Part shown: piece after piece, positions 1 to 7,867 of the stretch
How the letters are laid out: every line of letters starts with the position of its first letter
Position numbering within the stretch: the stretch's first letter is position 1
Assembly: GCA_004298905.1 (NCBI GenBank)
Contig: SCTK01000005.1
Coordinates: 186,001 to 250,000 of the forward strand
DNA from: Burkholderiaceae bacterium
GTDB lineage: Bacteria; Pseudomonadota; Gammaproteobacteria; Burkholderiales; Burkholderiaceae_D
Reading direction: 5' to 3'
DNA length: 64,000 bases
The notes under the pieces: model-generated
The model's input: the letters and a program-made list of their open reading frames with translations, nothing else
Told to the model about the DNA's origin: nothing
The model's database searches: none
Position numbers and translations under genes: made by a program

Positions 1-1
1 C

Positions 2-388
2 GTCGATGGCTGGCGCTGGCACAACGACACACCGCTGGACCCGACCCACGACACGCGCCACATCCTGAAAGGGCTGGAACACCTGTGGCGCGATTTTCCC
101 AAAGGCAGACAACAGATCCCGCTCGCGGTCAGCATGACGCTGACTGACCTCACCGATGCCACCGCCCTCACGCCCTCGCTGTTTGAATCACATCAATCGC
201 AAGACCAACTCAACGCGGTGATTGATTCGCTGAATCTGCGCTTTGGCAAGAACACGCTCTATTTCGGCGGCGCGCATGTCGCACGCGATCAAGCGCCGAT
301 GCGCATTGCGTTCACACATATCCCGGATCGAAAACTGGAAGACGAAACGTTTCCGCCGGTGCCGAAGAAAAACAAGACGCCCAACTGA
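2..388 (+). CDS. C-terminal fragment of a Y-family (UmuC/DinB/ImpB-like) DNA polymerase
   Basis: The reading frame is open from the window edge to the TGA at 386-388, so only the last 128 residues are visible. They resemble the C-terminal little-finger region of the Y-family translesion polymerase group often annotated ImpB/MucB/SamB or DinB. Recognisable stretches are LNAVIDSLNLRFGKNTLYFGG and the closing APMRIAFTHIPD. The catalytic palm with its acidic residues lies upstream of the window and cannot be checked. By family knowledge it would copy damaged DNA with low fidelity. Assignment rests on these C-terminal motifs only. Confidence 0.7.
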   Translation, partial: VDGWRWHNDTPLDPTHDTRHILKGLEHLWRDFPKGRQQIPLAVSMTLTDLTDATALTPSLFESHQSQDQLNAVIDSLNLRFGKNTLYFGGAHVARDQAPMRIAFTHIPDRKLEDETFPPVPKKNKTPN

Positions 389-422
389 CGTGGCCGTCTT
401 GTGCAAGTAAAGCCGGAAATCT

Positions 423-540
423 CCCCTCTCCCGCAGGCGGGAGAGGGGCAGGGGTGAGGGCATATCCATCTTCGTGCGGCTAACGACAAAGCCGGTTCAT
501 CGCCCTCATCCCCACCCTTCTCCCGCCTGCGGGAGAAGGG
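423..540. repeat. Inverted pair of REP-like palindromes (BIME-like)
   Basis: The 188-bp gap between the polymerase and ispF holds two GC-rich palindromes. The first (423-448) has the core CTCTCCCGCAGGCGGGAGAG; the second (about 517-540) has the core TTCTCCCGCCTGCGGGAGAA. Each is flanked on the inner side by a copy of GGGGTGAGGGC or its complement, so the two units face each other as in a BIME. The genes on both sides end here (convergent), so the structure may also act in 3'-end formation or RNA stability. That role is inference. Confidence 0.75.
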
Positions 541-577
541 AGTTAACGGGAAGCTTCACAAGAAGCGTTTAACCATT

Positions 578-1057
578 TCACCCCAGTTGCAACAACGCAA
601 TCGCCTGTGCCGCGATCCCCTCACCTCTGCCGGTGAAACCAAGTTTTTCGGTGGTCTTGGCTTTGACGTTGACTTGAGCGCCGGTGATGCCGAGATCTTC
701 GGCAATGTTCTTCGTCATCTGTGCGCTGTGCGGCGCCATCTTGGGCGCCTGGGCGATGATGGTGCAGTCGATGTTCGCAACTGTCCATCCAGCCACTTTC
801 ACTTTTTGCGCGGCGGCGCGCAGCAGTGTGCGGCTGTCGGCGCCGGCATAGGTGGGATCGGTATCAGGGAAATGCTGGCCGATGTCGCCCAATCCGGCCG
901 CGCCAAGAATGGCGTCGGTGATGGCGTGCAGCAAGACATCGGCATCGGAATGCCCGAGCAGGCCGAGATGGTAGGGAATTTCGACGCCGCCGATGATGAG
1001 CTTGCGGTCCGCCACCAATGCGTGCACATCAAAACCTTGTCCGATGCGTATGTTCAT
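578..1057 (-). CDS. ispF: 2-C-methyl-D-erythritol 2,4-cyclodiphosphate synthase
   Basis: This 159-residue protein has full family length. IspF cyclises CDP-methylerythritol 2-phosphate to MEcPP, releasing CMP, in the cytosolic MEP isoprenoid pathway. The metal ligands are visible: Asp10 and His12 in GFDVH, and His44 after the HSDAD segment. The C-terminal stretch [21 protein letters not shown] is the family nucleotide-binding region. The gene follows ispD on the minus strand with a 10-bp gap, so the two are almost certainly cotranscribed. The isoprenoid units feed, among others, the squalene genes at 23.9-26.9 kb. Confidence 0.97.
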   Translation of the reverse strand: MNIRIGQGFDVHALVADRKLIIGGVEIPYHLGLLGHSDADVLLHAITDAILGAAGLGDIGQHFPDTDPTYAGADSRTLLRAAAQKVKVAGWTVANIDCTIIAQAPKMAPHSAQMTKNIAEDLGITGAQVNVKAKTTEKLGFTGRGEGIAAQAIALLQLG

Positions 1058-1067
1058 CTCATCTCCG

Positions 1068-1778
1068 TCATTTCAGCTCCATCAGTTTGGCGACGATGTC
1101 GAGTTCCTGCGCGTAAGTGATTTTCATGTTGCGCAGACTACCGGGCACCAGTTTCGGTTGCAAGCCCAGCGCTTCGATGGCGCTGGCTTCGTCGGTGACT
1201 TCCTGTCCGCTCTGCTGCGCGTGTTGCAAAGCGTCCTGCAGGCTACCGTGCTGAAACATTTGTGGCGTCTGCGCCTGCCACAGATGTGCGCGCGGCAGCG
1301 TGGCGCTGCTGCGGCCGTCGTCTTCACGTTTCAGCGTATCGGCCAGCGGCATGGCCAGCAGGCCACCGGCCGGGTCATCGCCCACGACGTCGATCAAGCG
1401 CGTCACCAGATCGCCGGTCAAACCGGGCCGCGCCGCATCATGCACCAGCACCCAATCGTGGGCGGCACAGTCTGCCGCCATCGCCTGCAAGCCGTTGAGT
1501 ACGGAGGCATGGCGCGATGCGCCGCCGACGCGCAACAATTTAACTTTGGGCGGCAGGTTAATCTTGGCAATCAATTGATCACCCGGCGAGACCACGAGAT
1601 AAATTCCGGCAATGCGCGAATGCGCGGCGAAAACCCGCAAGCTGTGCTCCAGCACAGTGGCATTGCCCAGGCGCTGATATTGCTTGGGTGACAGAGTGGC
1701 GGCAGTGGCGGAAAAGCGCTGACCGGAACCGGCAGCGGGAATCAAGGCAAAGTAACGGGGTGAAGATGAGACCGTCAA
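1068..1778 (-). CDS. ispD: 2-C-methyl-D-erythritol 4-phosphate cytidylyltransferase
   Basis: A 236-residue protein of normal length that couples MEP to CTP, giving CDP-methylerythritol and pyrophosphate. The nucleotide-binding signature PAAGSGQRF is at residues 14-22 and the conserved PKQY at 31-34. VHDAARP in the middle and [12 protein letters not shown] toward the C-terminus are typical IspD segments. It is the first gene of the ispD-ispF operon. Its start lies 93 bp from the divergent mfd start, so the promoters of both must lie in 1779-1871. Confidence 0.96.
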   Translation of the reverse strand: MTVSSSPRYFALIPAAGSGQRFSATAATLSPKQYQRLGNATVLEHSLRVFAAHSRIAGIYLVVSPGDQLIAKINLPPKVKLLRVGGASRHASVLNGLQAMAADCAAHDWVLVHDAARPGLTGDLVTRLIDVVGDDPAGGLLAMPLADTLKREDDGRSSATLPRAHLWQAQTPQMFQHGSLQDALQHAQQSGQEVTDEASAIEALGLQPKLVPGSLRNMKITYAQELDIVAKLMELK

Positions 1779-1818
1779 AAACGACTCCAGAAAACATGAT
1801 CGATAAGACTGAAGCGCA

Positions 1819-1848
1819 TTCTAACCAAATTGCCTGAACACTTATAAT
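1819..1848 (+). promoter_or_regulatory. Probable sigma-70 promoter of mfd
   Basis: A perfect -10 hexamer TATAAT lies at 1843-1848, with a weak -35 (TTCTAA, 1819-1824) at an 18-bp spacing. It points toward mfd and would give a leader of about 17 nt before the ATG at 1872. The -35 matches consensus at only three positions, so this is a moderate prediction. Confidence 0.45.
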
Positions 1849-1871
1849 CCAGTCTTACCTCCGGTTTATCC

Positions 1872-4800
1872 ATGTCCACGACCAGCCCCGCATTTGTCAC
1901 CTCCCTGCGCAAAAATCTGAAAGCCGGGCACCGATACACCCAGCCCATGCCGCATGGCTCGGGCGATGCGGCGCTGCTGGCGCAATTGGTTGCCCCACCA
2001 CAAATGCTGACGGTGGTGTGCGCACAGGCGGCCGATGCGCAACGTCTGCTGCTGGAGCTGAAATTCTTCGCGCCCGGGCTGCGCGTACATCAATTCCCCG
2101 ACTGGGAAACCCTGCCCTACGATACGTTTTCGCCCCACCAGGATTTGATCTCGGAACGGCTGGCCACGCTGTATCAAGTGATGCGCGGCGAGTGCGATGT
2201 GTTGCTGGTGCCCGCCAGCACCGCGCTCACGCGGCTCGCACCGCCCGCCTATCTGGCCGCGCACACCTTCTTTTTCAAACAGGGTGAAACGCTCAACGAA
2301 GCGCAATTGCGCACGCAATTGACCACCGCCGGTTACAGCCTGGTGAGCCAGGTCATGTCGCCGGGCGAATACAGCGTGCGCGGCGGCTTGATCGACTTGT
2401 TCCCGATGGGTTCCAACCTGCCCTACCGGCTCGACCTGCTGGGCGACGAGATCGAAACGATTCGCACCTTCGACCCCGACACCCAACGCAGTCTGTTTCC
2501 CACCAAGGAAGTGCGGCTGTTGCCGGGGCGTGAATTTCCGCTCGATGAAACGTCGCGCACTGCCTTTCGCGGCCGCTGGCGCGAAACCTTCGAAGGCGAT
2601 CCCTCGCGCGCAACGATCTACAAAGACATCGGCAGCGGTATTCCCTCGGCTGGCATCGAGTACTACCTGCCGCTGTTTTTCGAGCAGACGGCCACGCTGT
2701 TCGACTATCTGCCGGAACAGTCGCAGGTCGTTTTGCATGGCGATACCGAAGCGGCATTGCAACGCTTTCTGCAAGATGCACAGCAGCGTTTCGCCTTTCT
2801 CTCGCACGACCGCGAACGGCCCGTGCTGCCGACGGAACAGTTGTTCCTTTCCAGCGAACAATTTTTTTCTCAATGCAATCGCTTCGCACAACTTGCTCTG
2901 CGCGCGCAGGGAGAGTGCGGTTTCAGCGGGGCGGCGCCGGTCGTTGCGGTCAACCGCCGTGCCGAAGACCCGCTCGCGCAATTGAAACAGGTGTTGCAAA
3001 ACCAGACCGGCCGCACGCTGATCCTGGGCGAGTCCGCAGGCCGCCGCGAAACGCTGCATCAATATCTGGCCGAATATGGTGTGCGCCTGCCGCTGTGCGA
3101 CGACTGGGCCAGCTTCCTGTCCAGCAGCGCCCCCGTGATGCTGGGCATTGGCCCACTGCTCAACGGCTTTATCGATCTAGGCACGCAAACCACGCTACTT
3201 ACCGAAAGCGAGTTGTACGCCGGTGCCGCGCGCCGCGCGCCGGGCAAGAAGCAGGAAGGCAGCAGCAATATCGAGGCAATGGTGCGCGACCTGTCCGAGT
3301 TGCGCATCAACGATCCGGTGGTACATGCACAGCACGGCATCGGCCGCTACCTCGGTCTGGTCAACATGAATCTGGGCGATGGCGATACCGAATTTCTGCA
3401 TCTCGAATATGCCAACCAGACCAAGCTCTATGTGCCGGTCTCGCAGCTGCATGTCATCGGCCGCTACAGCGGCAGCGCGGCCGAAGATGCGCCGCTGCAT
3501 GCGCTCGGCTCCGGCCAGTGGGAAAAAGCCAAGCGCAAGGCGGCCGTACAGGCGCGCGACAGCGCGGCGGAATTGCTCAACCTCTATGCGCGCCGCGCGG
3601 CGCGCGAGGGCTTCGCATTCCAATTTTCACAACACGATTACGAAGCATTTTCCGAAGGCTTCGGTTTTGAAGAGACACCCGATCAAGCCGCCGCCATTGA
3701 AGCCGTGATCCGCGACATGGCGTCCAGCAAGCCAATGGACCGGCTGGTATGCGGTGATGTCGGCTTCGGCAAAACCGAAGTGGCCCTGCGCGCTGCCTTC
3801 ATTGCGGTGGCGGGCGGCAAGCAGGTGGCCATGCTGTGCCCGACCACGCTGTTGACAGAACAGCATTTTCAAACCTTTAGCGACCGCTTTTCCGATTGGC
3901 CGATCAAGGTGGTCGAACTGTCGCGTTTCCGTTCGCAAAAAGAAGTTACCGCCGCCATCAAGGCGATCAACGAGGGCAGCGTCGATATCGTCATCGGCAC
4001 GCATAAGCTGCTGTCCAAGGATGTGAAGTTCGCGCGCCTTGGCCTGGTGATGATCGACGAGGAACACCGTTTTGGCGTGCGTCAGAAAGAAGCGTTCAAG
4101 GCGCTGCGTGCCGAGGTCGACGTGCTGGCGCTGACCGCCACGCCGATCCCGCGCACGCTGGCGATGAGCATGGAAGGCTTGCGCGAATTTTCGGTGATTG
4201 CCACCGCGCCACAAAAACGGCTGGCGATCAAAACCTTCGTGCGCCGCGAAACCGACAGCACGATACGCGAAGCCGTGCTGCGTGAATTGAAACGTGGCGG
4301 ACAGGTTTATTTTCTGCACAACGAAGTCGACACCATCGACAACCGACGCGCCAGCTTGCAGGAGTTACTGCCCGAAGCGCGCATCTGCATTGCCCACGGG
4401 CAAATGGCCGAGCGCGATCTGGAGCGCGTGATGCGCGATTTTTATCAGCGGCGTTTCAACATTCTGTTGTGCACGACGATTATTGAAACCGGCATCGACG
4501 TGCCGACCGCCAACACTATCCTGATTCATCGTTCGGACAAATTCGGTCTGGCGCAACTGCATCAACTGCGCGGCCGCGTCGGCCGTTCGCACCACCAGGC
4601 GTATGCCTATCTGCTGGTGCATTCGGAAGATTCACTCACCAAGCAGGCCGAGCAGCGGCTCAATGCGATTCAGAGCATGGAAGAACTGGGCAGCGGTTTT
4701 TACCTCGCCATGCACGATCTTGAAATTCGCGGTGCGGGCGAGGTGCTGGGCGAAGGCCAGTCCGGCAACATGCAGGAAATCGGTTTTGAAATGTATGCCG

Positions 4801-5300
4801 AAATGCTGGCACGCGCGGTCAAGGCATTACGCAAGGGACATGAGCCCGACCTGTTGGCGCCGCTGGCCGCCACCACCGAAATCAATCTGCACCTGCCCGC
4901 GCTGCTACCCAACGATTACTGCGGCGACGTGCACGAACGTCTGTCGATTTACAAACGCCTCGCCAGTTGCACACGCGACGACCATATCGATGCCATGCAG
5001 GAAGAATTGATCGACCGCTTTGGCAAACTGCCGGAAGCTGCCCGCGCATTGATCGAAACCCATCGCCTGCGCCTGCTCGCCGAACCCTGCGGCATCATCA
5101 AGATCGACGCCAGCGAAGAAGCAGCGGCGATTCAGTTCGACGCCAAACCGCCGATCGAACCGATGCGCATCATCGACCTGATCCAGAAAAACAAGCACAT
5201 CAAACTGGCGGGCCAGGACAAACTACGCATCACCGCACGCATGCCCGATTTGCAGCAACGCGTGCAAACGATCAAAAGTACAATCCGGGCATTGCATTGA
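1872..5300 (+). CDS. mfd: Transcription-repair coupling factor Mfd
   Basis: This 1142-residue translocase matches Mfd family length. It recognises RNA polymerase stalled at DNA lesions, pushes it off and recruits UvrA. The N-terminal part (about 1-350) is UvrB-like. The RNA-polymerase-interacting CarD-like domain begins near residue 480 (VVHAQHGIGRYLGL). The superfamily-2 motor carries Walker A GDVGFGKTEVAL at about 627 and the DEEH box near 728. The later helicase motifs are intact (RGRVGRSHHQAYAYL), and a TRCF C-terminal domain follows. No truncation or frameshift is seen. uvrC, another nucleotide-excision gene, is at 36-37.8 kb. Confidence 0.97.
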   Translation: MSTTSPAFVTSLRKNLKAGHRYTQPMPHGSGDAALLAQLVAPPQMLTVVCAQAADAQRLLLELKFFAPGLRVHQFPDWETLPYDTFSPHQDLISERLATLYQVMRGECDVLLVPASTALTRLAPPAYLAAHTFFFKQGETLNEAQLRTQLTTAGYSLVSQVMSPGEYSVRGGLIDLFPMGSNLPYRLDLLGDEIETIRTFDPDTQRSLFPTKEVRLLPGREFPLDETSRTAFRGRWRETFEGDPSRATIYKDIGSGIPSAGIEYYLPLFFEQTATLFDYLPEQSQVVLHGDTEAALQRFLQDAQQRFAFLSHDRERPVLPTEQLFLSSEQFFSQCNRFAQLALRAQGECGFSGAAPVVAVNRRAEDPLAQLKQVLQNQTGRTLILGESAGRRETLHQYLAEYGVRLPLCDDWASFLSSSAPVMLGIGPLLNGFIDLGTQTTLLTESELYAGAARRAPGKKQEGSSNIEAMVRDLSELRINDPVVHAQHGIGRYLGLVNMNLGDGDTEFLHLEYANQTKLYVPVSQLHVIGRYSGSAAEDAPLHALGSGQWEKAKRKAAVQARDSAAELLNLYARRAAREGFAFQFSQHDYEAFSEGFGFEETPDQAAAIEAVIRDMASSKPMDRLVCGDVGFGKTEVALRAAFIAVAGGKQVAMLCPTTLLTEQHFQTFSDRFSDWPIKVVELSRFRSQKEVTAAIKAINEGSVDIVIGTHKLLSKDVKFARLGLVMIDEEHRFGVRQKEAFKALRAEVDVLALTATPIPRTLAMSMEGLREFSVIATAPQKRLAIKTFVRRETDSTIREAVLRELKRGGQVYFLHNEVDTIDNRRASLQELLPEARICIAHGQMAERDLERVMRDFYQRRFNILLCTTIIETGIDVPTANTILIHRSDKFGLAQLHQLRGRVGRSHHQAYAYLLVHSEDSLTKQAEQRLNAIQSMEELGSGFYLAMHDLEIRGAGEVLGEGQSGNMQEIGFEMYAEMLARAVKALRKGHEPDLLAPLAATTEINLHLPALLPNDYCGDVHERLSIYKRLASCTRDDHIDAMQEELIDRFGKLPEAARALIETHRLRLLAEPCGIIKIDASEEAAAIQFDAKPPIEPMRIIDLIQKNKHIKLAGQDKLRITARMPDLQQRVQTIKSTIRALH

Positions 5301-5311
5301 GGCACGATGTT

Positions 5312-6526
5312 ATGAAGAAGCTTTTGCCACAGAGGACACAGAGACCACAGAGAAAAATCAGAACAGCAGTGCTGTTTTGTTTTTTTACCTCTGTGCTCTC
5401 TGTGTCCTCTGTGGCTGATTCTGCCTTTGCCCAAACCAACCCATTAATCGAACGCGCCTCAAAAATCTGGCACATAGGTCAGCCGGAACAGGCAGTGCAA
5501 TTGCTCGAACGCGCCGGTTTTGCCGGAGACGTTCCGGCGCAAATGCTGTTGGGCGAGATTCGCGAACAGGGCAACACACCGGAAACCTTGCTCAAGGCGC
5601 GCAACTGGTACGCCCGCCCGGCACTCAACGATTACACGCCCGCGCAACGGGCCCTGTCGCGTGTCTTGCGTTCGGACAAACTGGTCGAAGCAAGCACCCT
5701 ACCCGCTACACCGCTGAACACCGCCATCCTCGCCGGACAGAACAGCAATGCCGCTGCAGCCGACTACTGGCTCAATCGCGCTGCCGACCTGGGCGATGCC
5801 GACGCTGAAAACATGCTGGCGCAACAGCATGAAGCGGCCAACGACATGCCGCAGGCGCTGTACTGGTATGAACGTGCCGCCCAGCATCACCAACCGTCCG
5901 CGCTCAACGCACTGGCCGTGCTGTTCTGGCAGGGCCAGGTAACGGCACGCGACACTACGCGCGCCGTGCAGCTATACCGGCAAGCGGCAGAGCTCGGTAA
6001 TGCGCCGGCCATGTTCAATCTCGCCGGCTTGATCGCGCAAGGCGTTGTTGCCGACGACGCGGCGCAGATCGCCATTTGGCTGCGCAAAGCCGCAACGCAA
6101 GGTTATGGCAAAGCGCAACTGCAGTTGGCGCGCATGCTGTTCTACGGTGATCAAGTCACACAGGATGAAAGAGAAGCAGCACAATGGTTTCGTGCCGCAG
6201 CCAAACAAAACCTCGGCTGGGCGCAATACTATCTCGCCATTCAGTTGCAGAAAGGCCGCGGCGTCACGCGCAATCTGGATGACTCGCGGCTCTGGTTTGA
6301 ACGTGCTGCGCTTGCAGGCATTGCCCCGGCGCAATATGAACTGGCCTTGATCTATCTGCACGGATTTGGCGTCGCTTCCGACGAAACCCGTGCCAAAAAC
6401 CTGCTGCAACAAGCTGCTGCACAAGGCTTGGCAGAAGCGCAAGCGCTGCTAGTAAAATTGAACCCGCCTGCAACCACGAACCTCGTCCCATCGAATGAAA
6501 CACCTGATCCTGCAAACGCCCGCTGA
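5312..6526 (+). CDS. Exported Sel1/TPR-like repeat protein
   Basis: The frame is open upstream into mfd, but the ATG at 5312 is preceded by GAGG (5299-5302) and starts just after the mfd stop, giving 404 residues. An N-terminal basic stretch is followed by a hydrophobic core and an AFAQ cleavage site near residue 35, so a Sec signal peptide is likely. From about residue 130 it contains successive Sel1-like repeats, for example ALNALAVLFWQG, AQYYLAIQLQKGRGV and AQYELALIYLHGFGV. Such solenoids usually act as protein-protein scaffolds in the envelope; the partner is unknown. The signal-peptide region lies in an 88-bp palindromic repeat (separate entry). The 3' end overlaps serB by 32 bp. Confidence 0.85.
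   Translation: MKKLLPQRTQRPQRKIRTAVLFCFFTSVLSVSSVADSAFAQTNPLIERASKIWHIGQPEQAVQLLERAGFAGDVPAQMLLGEIREQGNTPETLLKARNWYARPALNDYTPAQRALSRVLRSDKLVEASTLPATPLNTAILAGQNSNAAAADYWLNRAADLGDADAENMLAQQHEAANDMPQALYWYERAAQHHQPSALNALAVLFWQGQVTARDTTRAVQLYRQAAELGNAPAMFNLAGLIAQGVVADDAAQIAIWLRKAATQGYGKAQLQLARMLFYGDQVTQDEREAAQWFRAAAKQNLGWAQYYLAIQLQKGRGVTRNLDDSRLWFERAALAGIAPAQYELALIYLHGFGVASDETRAKNLLQQAAAQGLAEAQALLVKLNPPATTNLVPSNETPDPANAR
5327..5414. repeat. 88-bp palindromic repeat inside the signal-peptide coding region
   Basis: The left arm 5327-5353 and the right arm 5388-5414 are inverted copies matching at 25 of 27 positions. The core is CCACAGAGGACACAGAGA, which recurs exactly on the opposite strand. The 34-bp loop has its own small palindrome (AACAGCAGTGCTGTT). 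This resembles the dispersed 'cacagaggacacagag' intergenic element of proteobacteria, here within an ORF. Confidence 0.85.
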
Positions 6527-7352
6527 CCGCACCCTGTCCGCCGCCCTGGTGACAGAACTGACCACGCTGACGCAAGCCCAGTCAGCCGAATCCATTCAGC
6601 CGCATGTCTGGCGTCTGCGCAATGTCGCGCATGCCGATGAGATCCGCCAGCGCACCACCGCACTGTGCGAAGCGCAGCAGGCCGATTTTGCGTTCGTTCC
6701 CGCCGGACAAAAACTATCGGATTACAAACTGGTAGCGATGGACATGGATTCCACGCTGATCACCATCGAGTGCATCGACGAAATCGCCGATCTGGTGGGA
6801 CTGAAAAAAGAAGTCGCCGCGATTACCGAGGCCACCATGCGCGGCGAGATTGTCGACTTCAAGGAAAGCCTGCGCCGCCGCGTGGCGCTGCTCAAAGGCA
6901 TTGAATACAGCACGCTGGATAAAATCTACCAGGACCGGCTGCGTCTCTCGCTCGGCGCCGAAGCCATGCTCACCGGCGCCAAAGCCGCCGGGCTGGACAC
7001 CCTGCTGGTCTCCGGCGGCTTCACCTACTTCACCGACAAACTCAAACAACGCCTCGCGCTCGACCACACCCACGCCAACATCCTCGGCGTGCGCGACGGC
7101 AAGCTCACTGGCGAAGTCGACGGCGACATCGTCGATGCCGACGGCAAGAAACACTACGTCGAAGAAATCTGCGAATACCTGGACATCAACCCCGCACAAG
7201 CCATCGTCCTCGGCGACGGTGCCAACGACCTGAAGATGATGTCCATCGCCGGAATCAGCGTCGCCTTCCGCGCTAAGCCAGTCGTGCGTGAGCAGACGAC
7301 CTATGCGCTGAACTATGCCGGGCTGGATGGAGTATTGAATTGGTTTGAATAA
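6495..7352 (+). CDS. serB: Phosphoserine phosphatase
   Basis: This 285-residue HAD-superfamily enzyme performs the last step of serine synthesis, hydrolysing O-phosphoserine. The nucleophile motif DMDSTLIT is at residues 83-90, with Asp83 as nucleophile and Asp85 as acid/base, followed by ECIDEIADL typical of SerB. Motif II is the LLVSGGFTYF segment and motif IV is GDGANDLKMM. The N-terminal about 70 residues form the ACT-like extension found in many proteobacterial SerB. The start overlaps the end of the Sel1 gene in another frame, suggesting cotranscription. Confidence 0.96.
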   Translation: MKHLILQTPADRTLSAALVTELTTLTQAQSAESIQPHVWRLRNVAHADEIRQRTTALCEAQQADFAFVPAGQKLSDYKLVAMDMDSTLITIECIDEIADLVGLKKEVAAITEATMRGEIVDFKESLRRRVALLKGIEYSTLDKIYQDRLRLSLGAEAMLTGAKAAGLDTLLVSGGFTYFTDKLKQRLALDHTHANILGVRDGKLTGEVDGDIVDADGKKHYVEEICEYLDINPAQAIVLGDGANDLKMMSIAGISVAFRAKPVVREQTTYALNYAGLDGVLNWFE

Positions 7353-7369
7353 ACCGGTCGTCGGGGGAT

Positions 7370-7480
7370 GTAGGATGGGTAGAGCGCAAGCGACGCCCCG
7401 AAGGAAGTCCCCTTGCGGGATACCCATCATCACTAGAGAGCAGCATGGGTTTCGCCGAGGAGGCTCAATCCATCCTTGTA
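7370..7480. repeat. Intergenic inverted-repeat element (GTAGGATGGGT family)
   Basis: The gap after serB begins with TGTAGGATGGGT and ends with a near-complement (ATCCATCCTTGTA), with an inner pair ACCCATC / ATGGGTTTCG. The layout resembles the 'gtaggatgggt...acccatcctac' intergenic element common in proteobacteria. No ORF is supported across it. It sits between the end of serB (plus) and the end of the small membrane protein gene (minus). Confidence 0.6.
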
Positions 7481-7505
7481 TCTTATCCACTGTGATGATT
7501 AGCTA

Positions 7506-7838
7506 TTATTGGGCAAGGCTAAAAATTGGTAGATACAAGACCCAGACAAGAAATATTACCGTGGCGAACGAGCACGCAAATCCAACGAAGAGTGCCGCAA
7601 GGGAGCGGTATTTCTGCACGGGACAGTAGTGCCATGTCGCAACAACAAACAAAGGTAGAAGCAAAGCCACGAAATAAAATTTCAGAAAAAGATGTGTAGC
7701 AAAGGGAAGCTCATTTCCGAATGACTGAAACACCTGACCGAATTCAGTAGCCGCGAGAAAAACAAAAACCATTGTCACAACAGAACAAATCAGCGCGACA
7801 ACGAAAAATAAACGTTCAATGACTGGCTTGATCTGCAT
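7506..7838 (-). CDS. Small hypothetical inner-membrane protein
   Basis: I take the ATG at 7838 (110 residues) because the longer frame would run into the purL 3' end. Three hydrophobic segments are visible: residues about 10-30 (FFVVALICSVVTMVFVFLAA), 50-68 (FLKFYFVALLLPLFVVATW) and 80-105. No catalytic motif or signal peptide cleavage site is evident, and I do not recognise the family. It follows purL on the minus strand after 29 bp and could be cotranscribed with it. Base composition is lower in GC than the neighbours, which with the adjacent repeat hints at acquisition. No clear Shine-Dalgarno is seen. Confidence 0.5.
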   Translation of the reverse strand: MQIKPVIERLFFVVALICSVVTMVFVFLAATEFGQVFQSFGNELPFATHLFLKFYFVALLLPLFVVATWHYCPVQKYRSLAALFVGFACSFATVIFLVWVLYLPIFSLAQ

Positions 7839-7867
7839 AAGATTCTTGGTAAGAAATAGGTTGCTAT

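Noticed and set aside
423-540. CRISPR array
   Set aside because: Only two palindromes in opposite orientation with no regular spacers; the tandem block at 26927-27099 also has no unique spacers and irregular unit length.
1866-3062. 398-codon minus-strand open frame opposite mfd
   Set aside because: A shadow of the mfd frame; no start signal or family motif.
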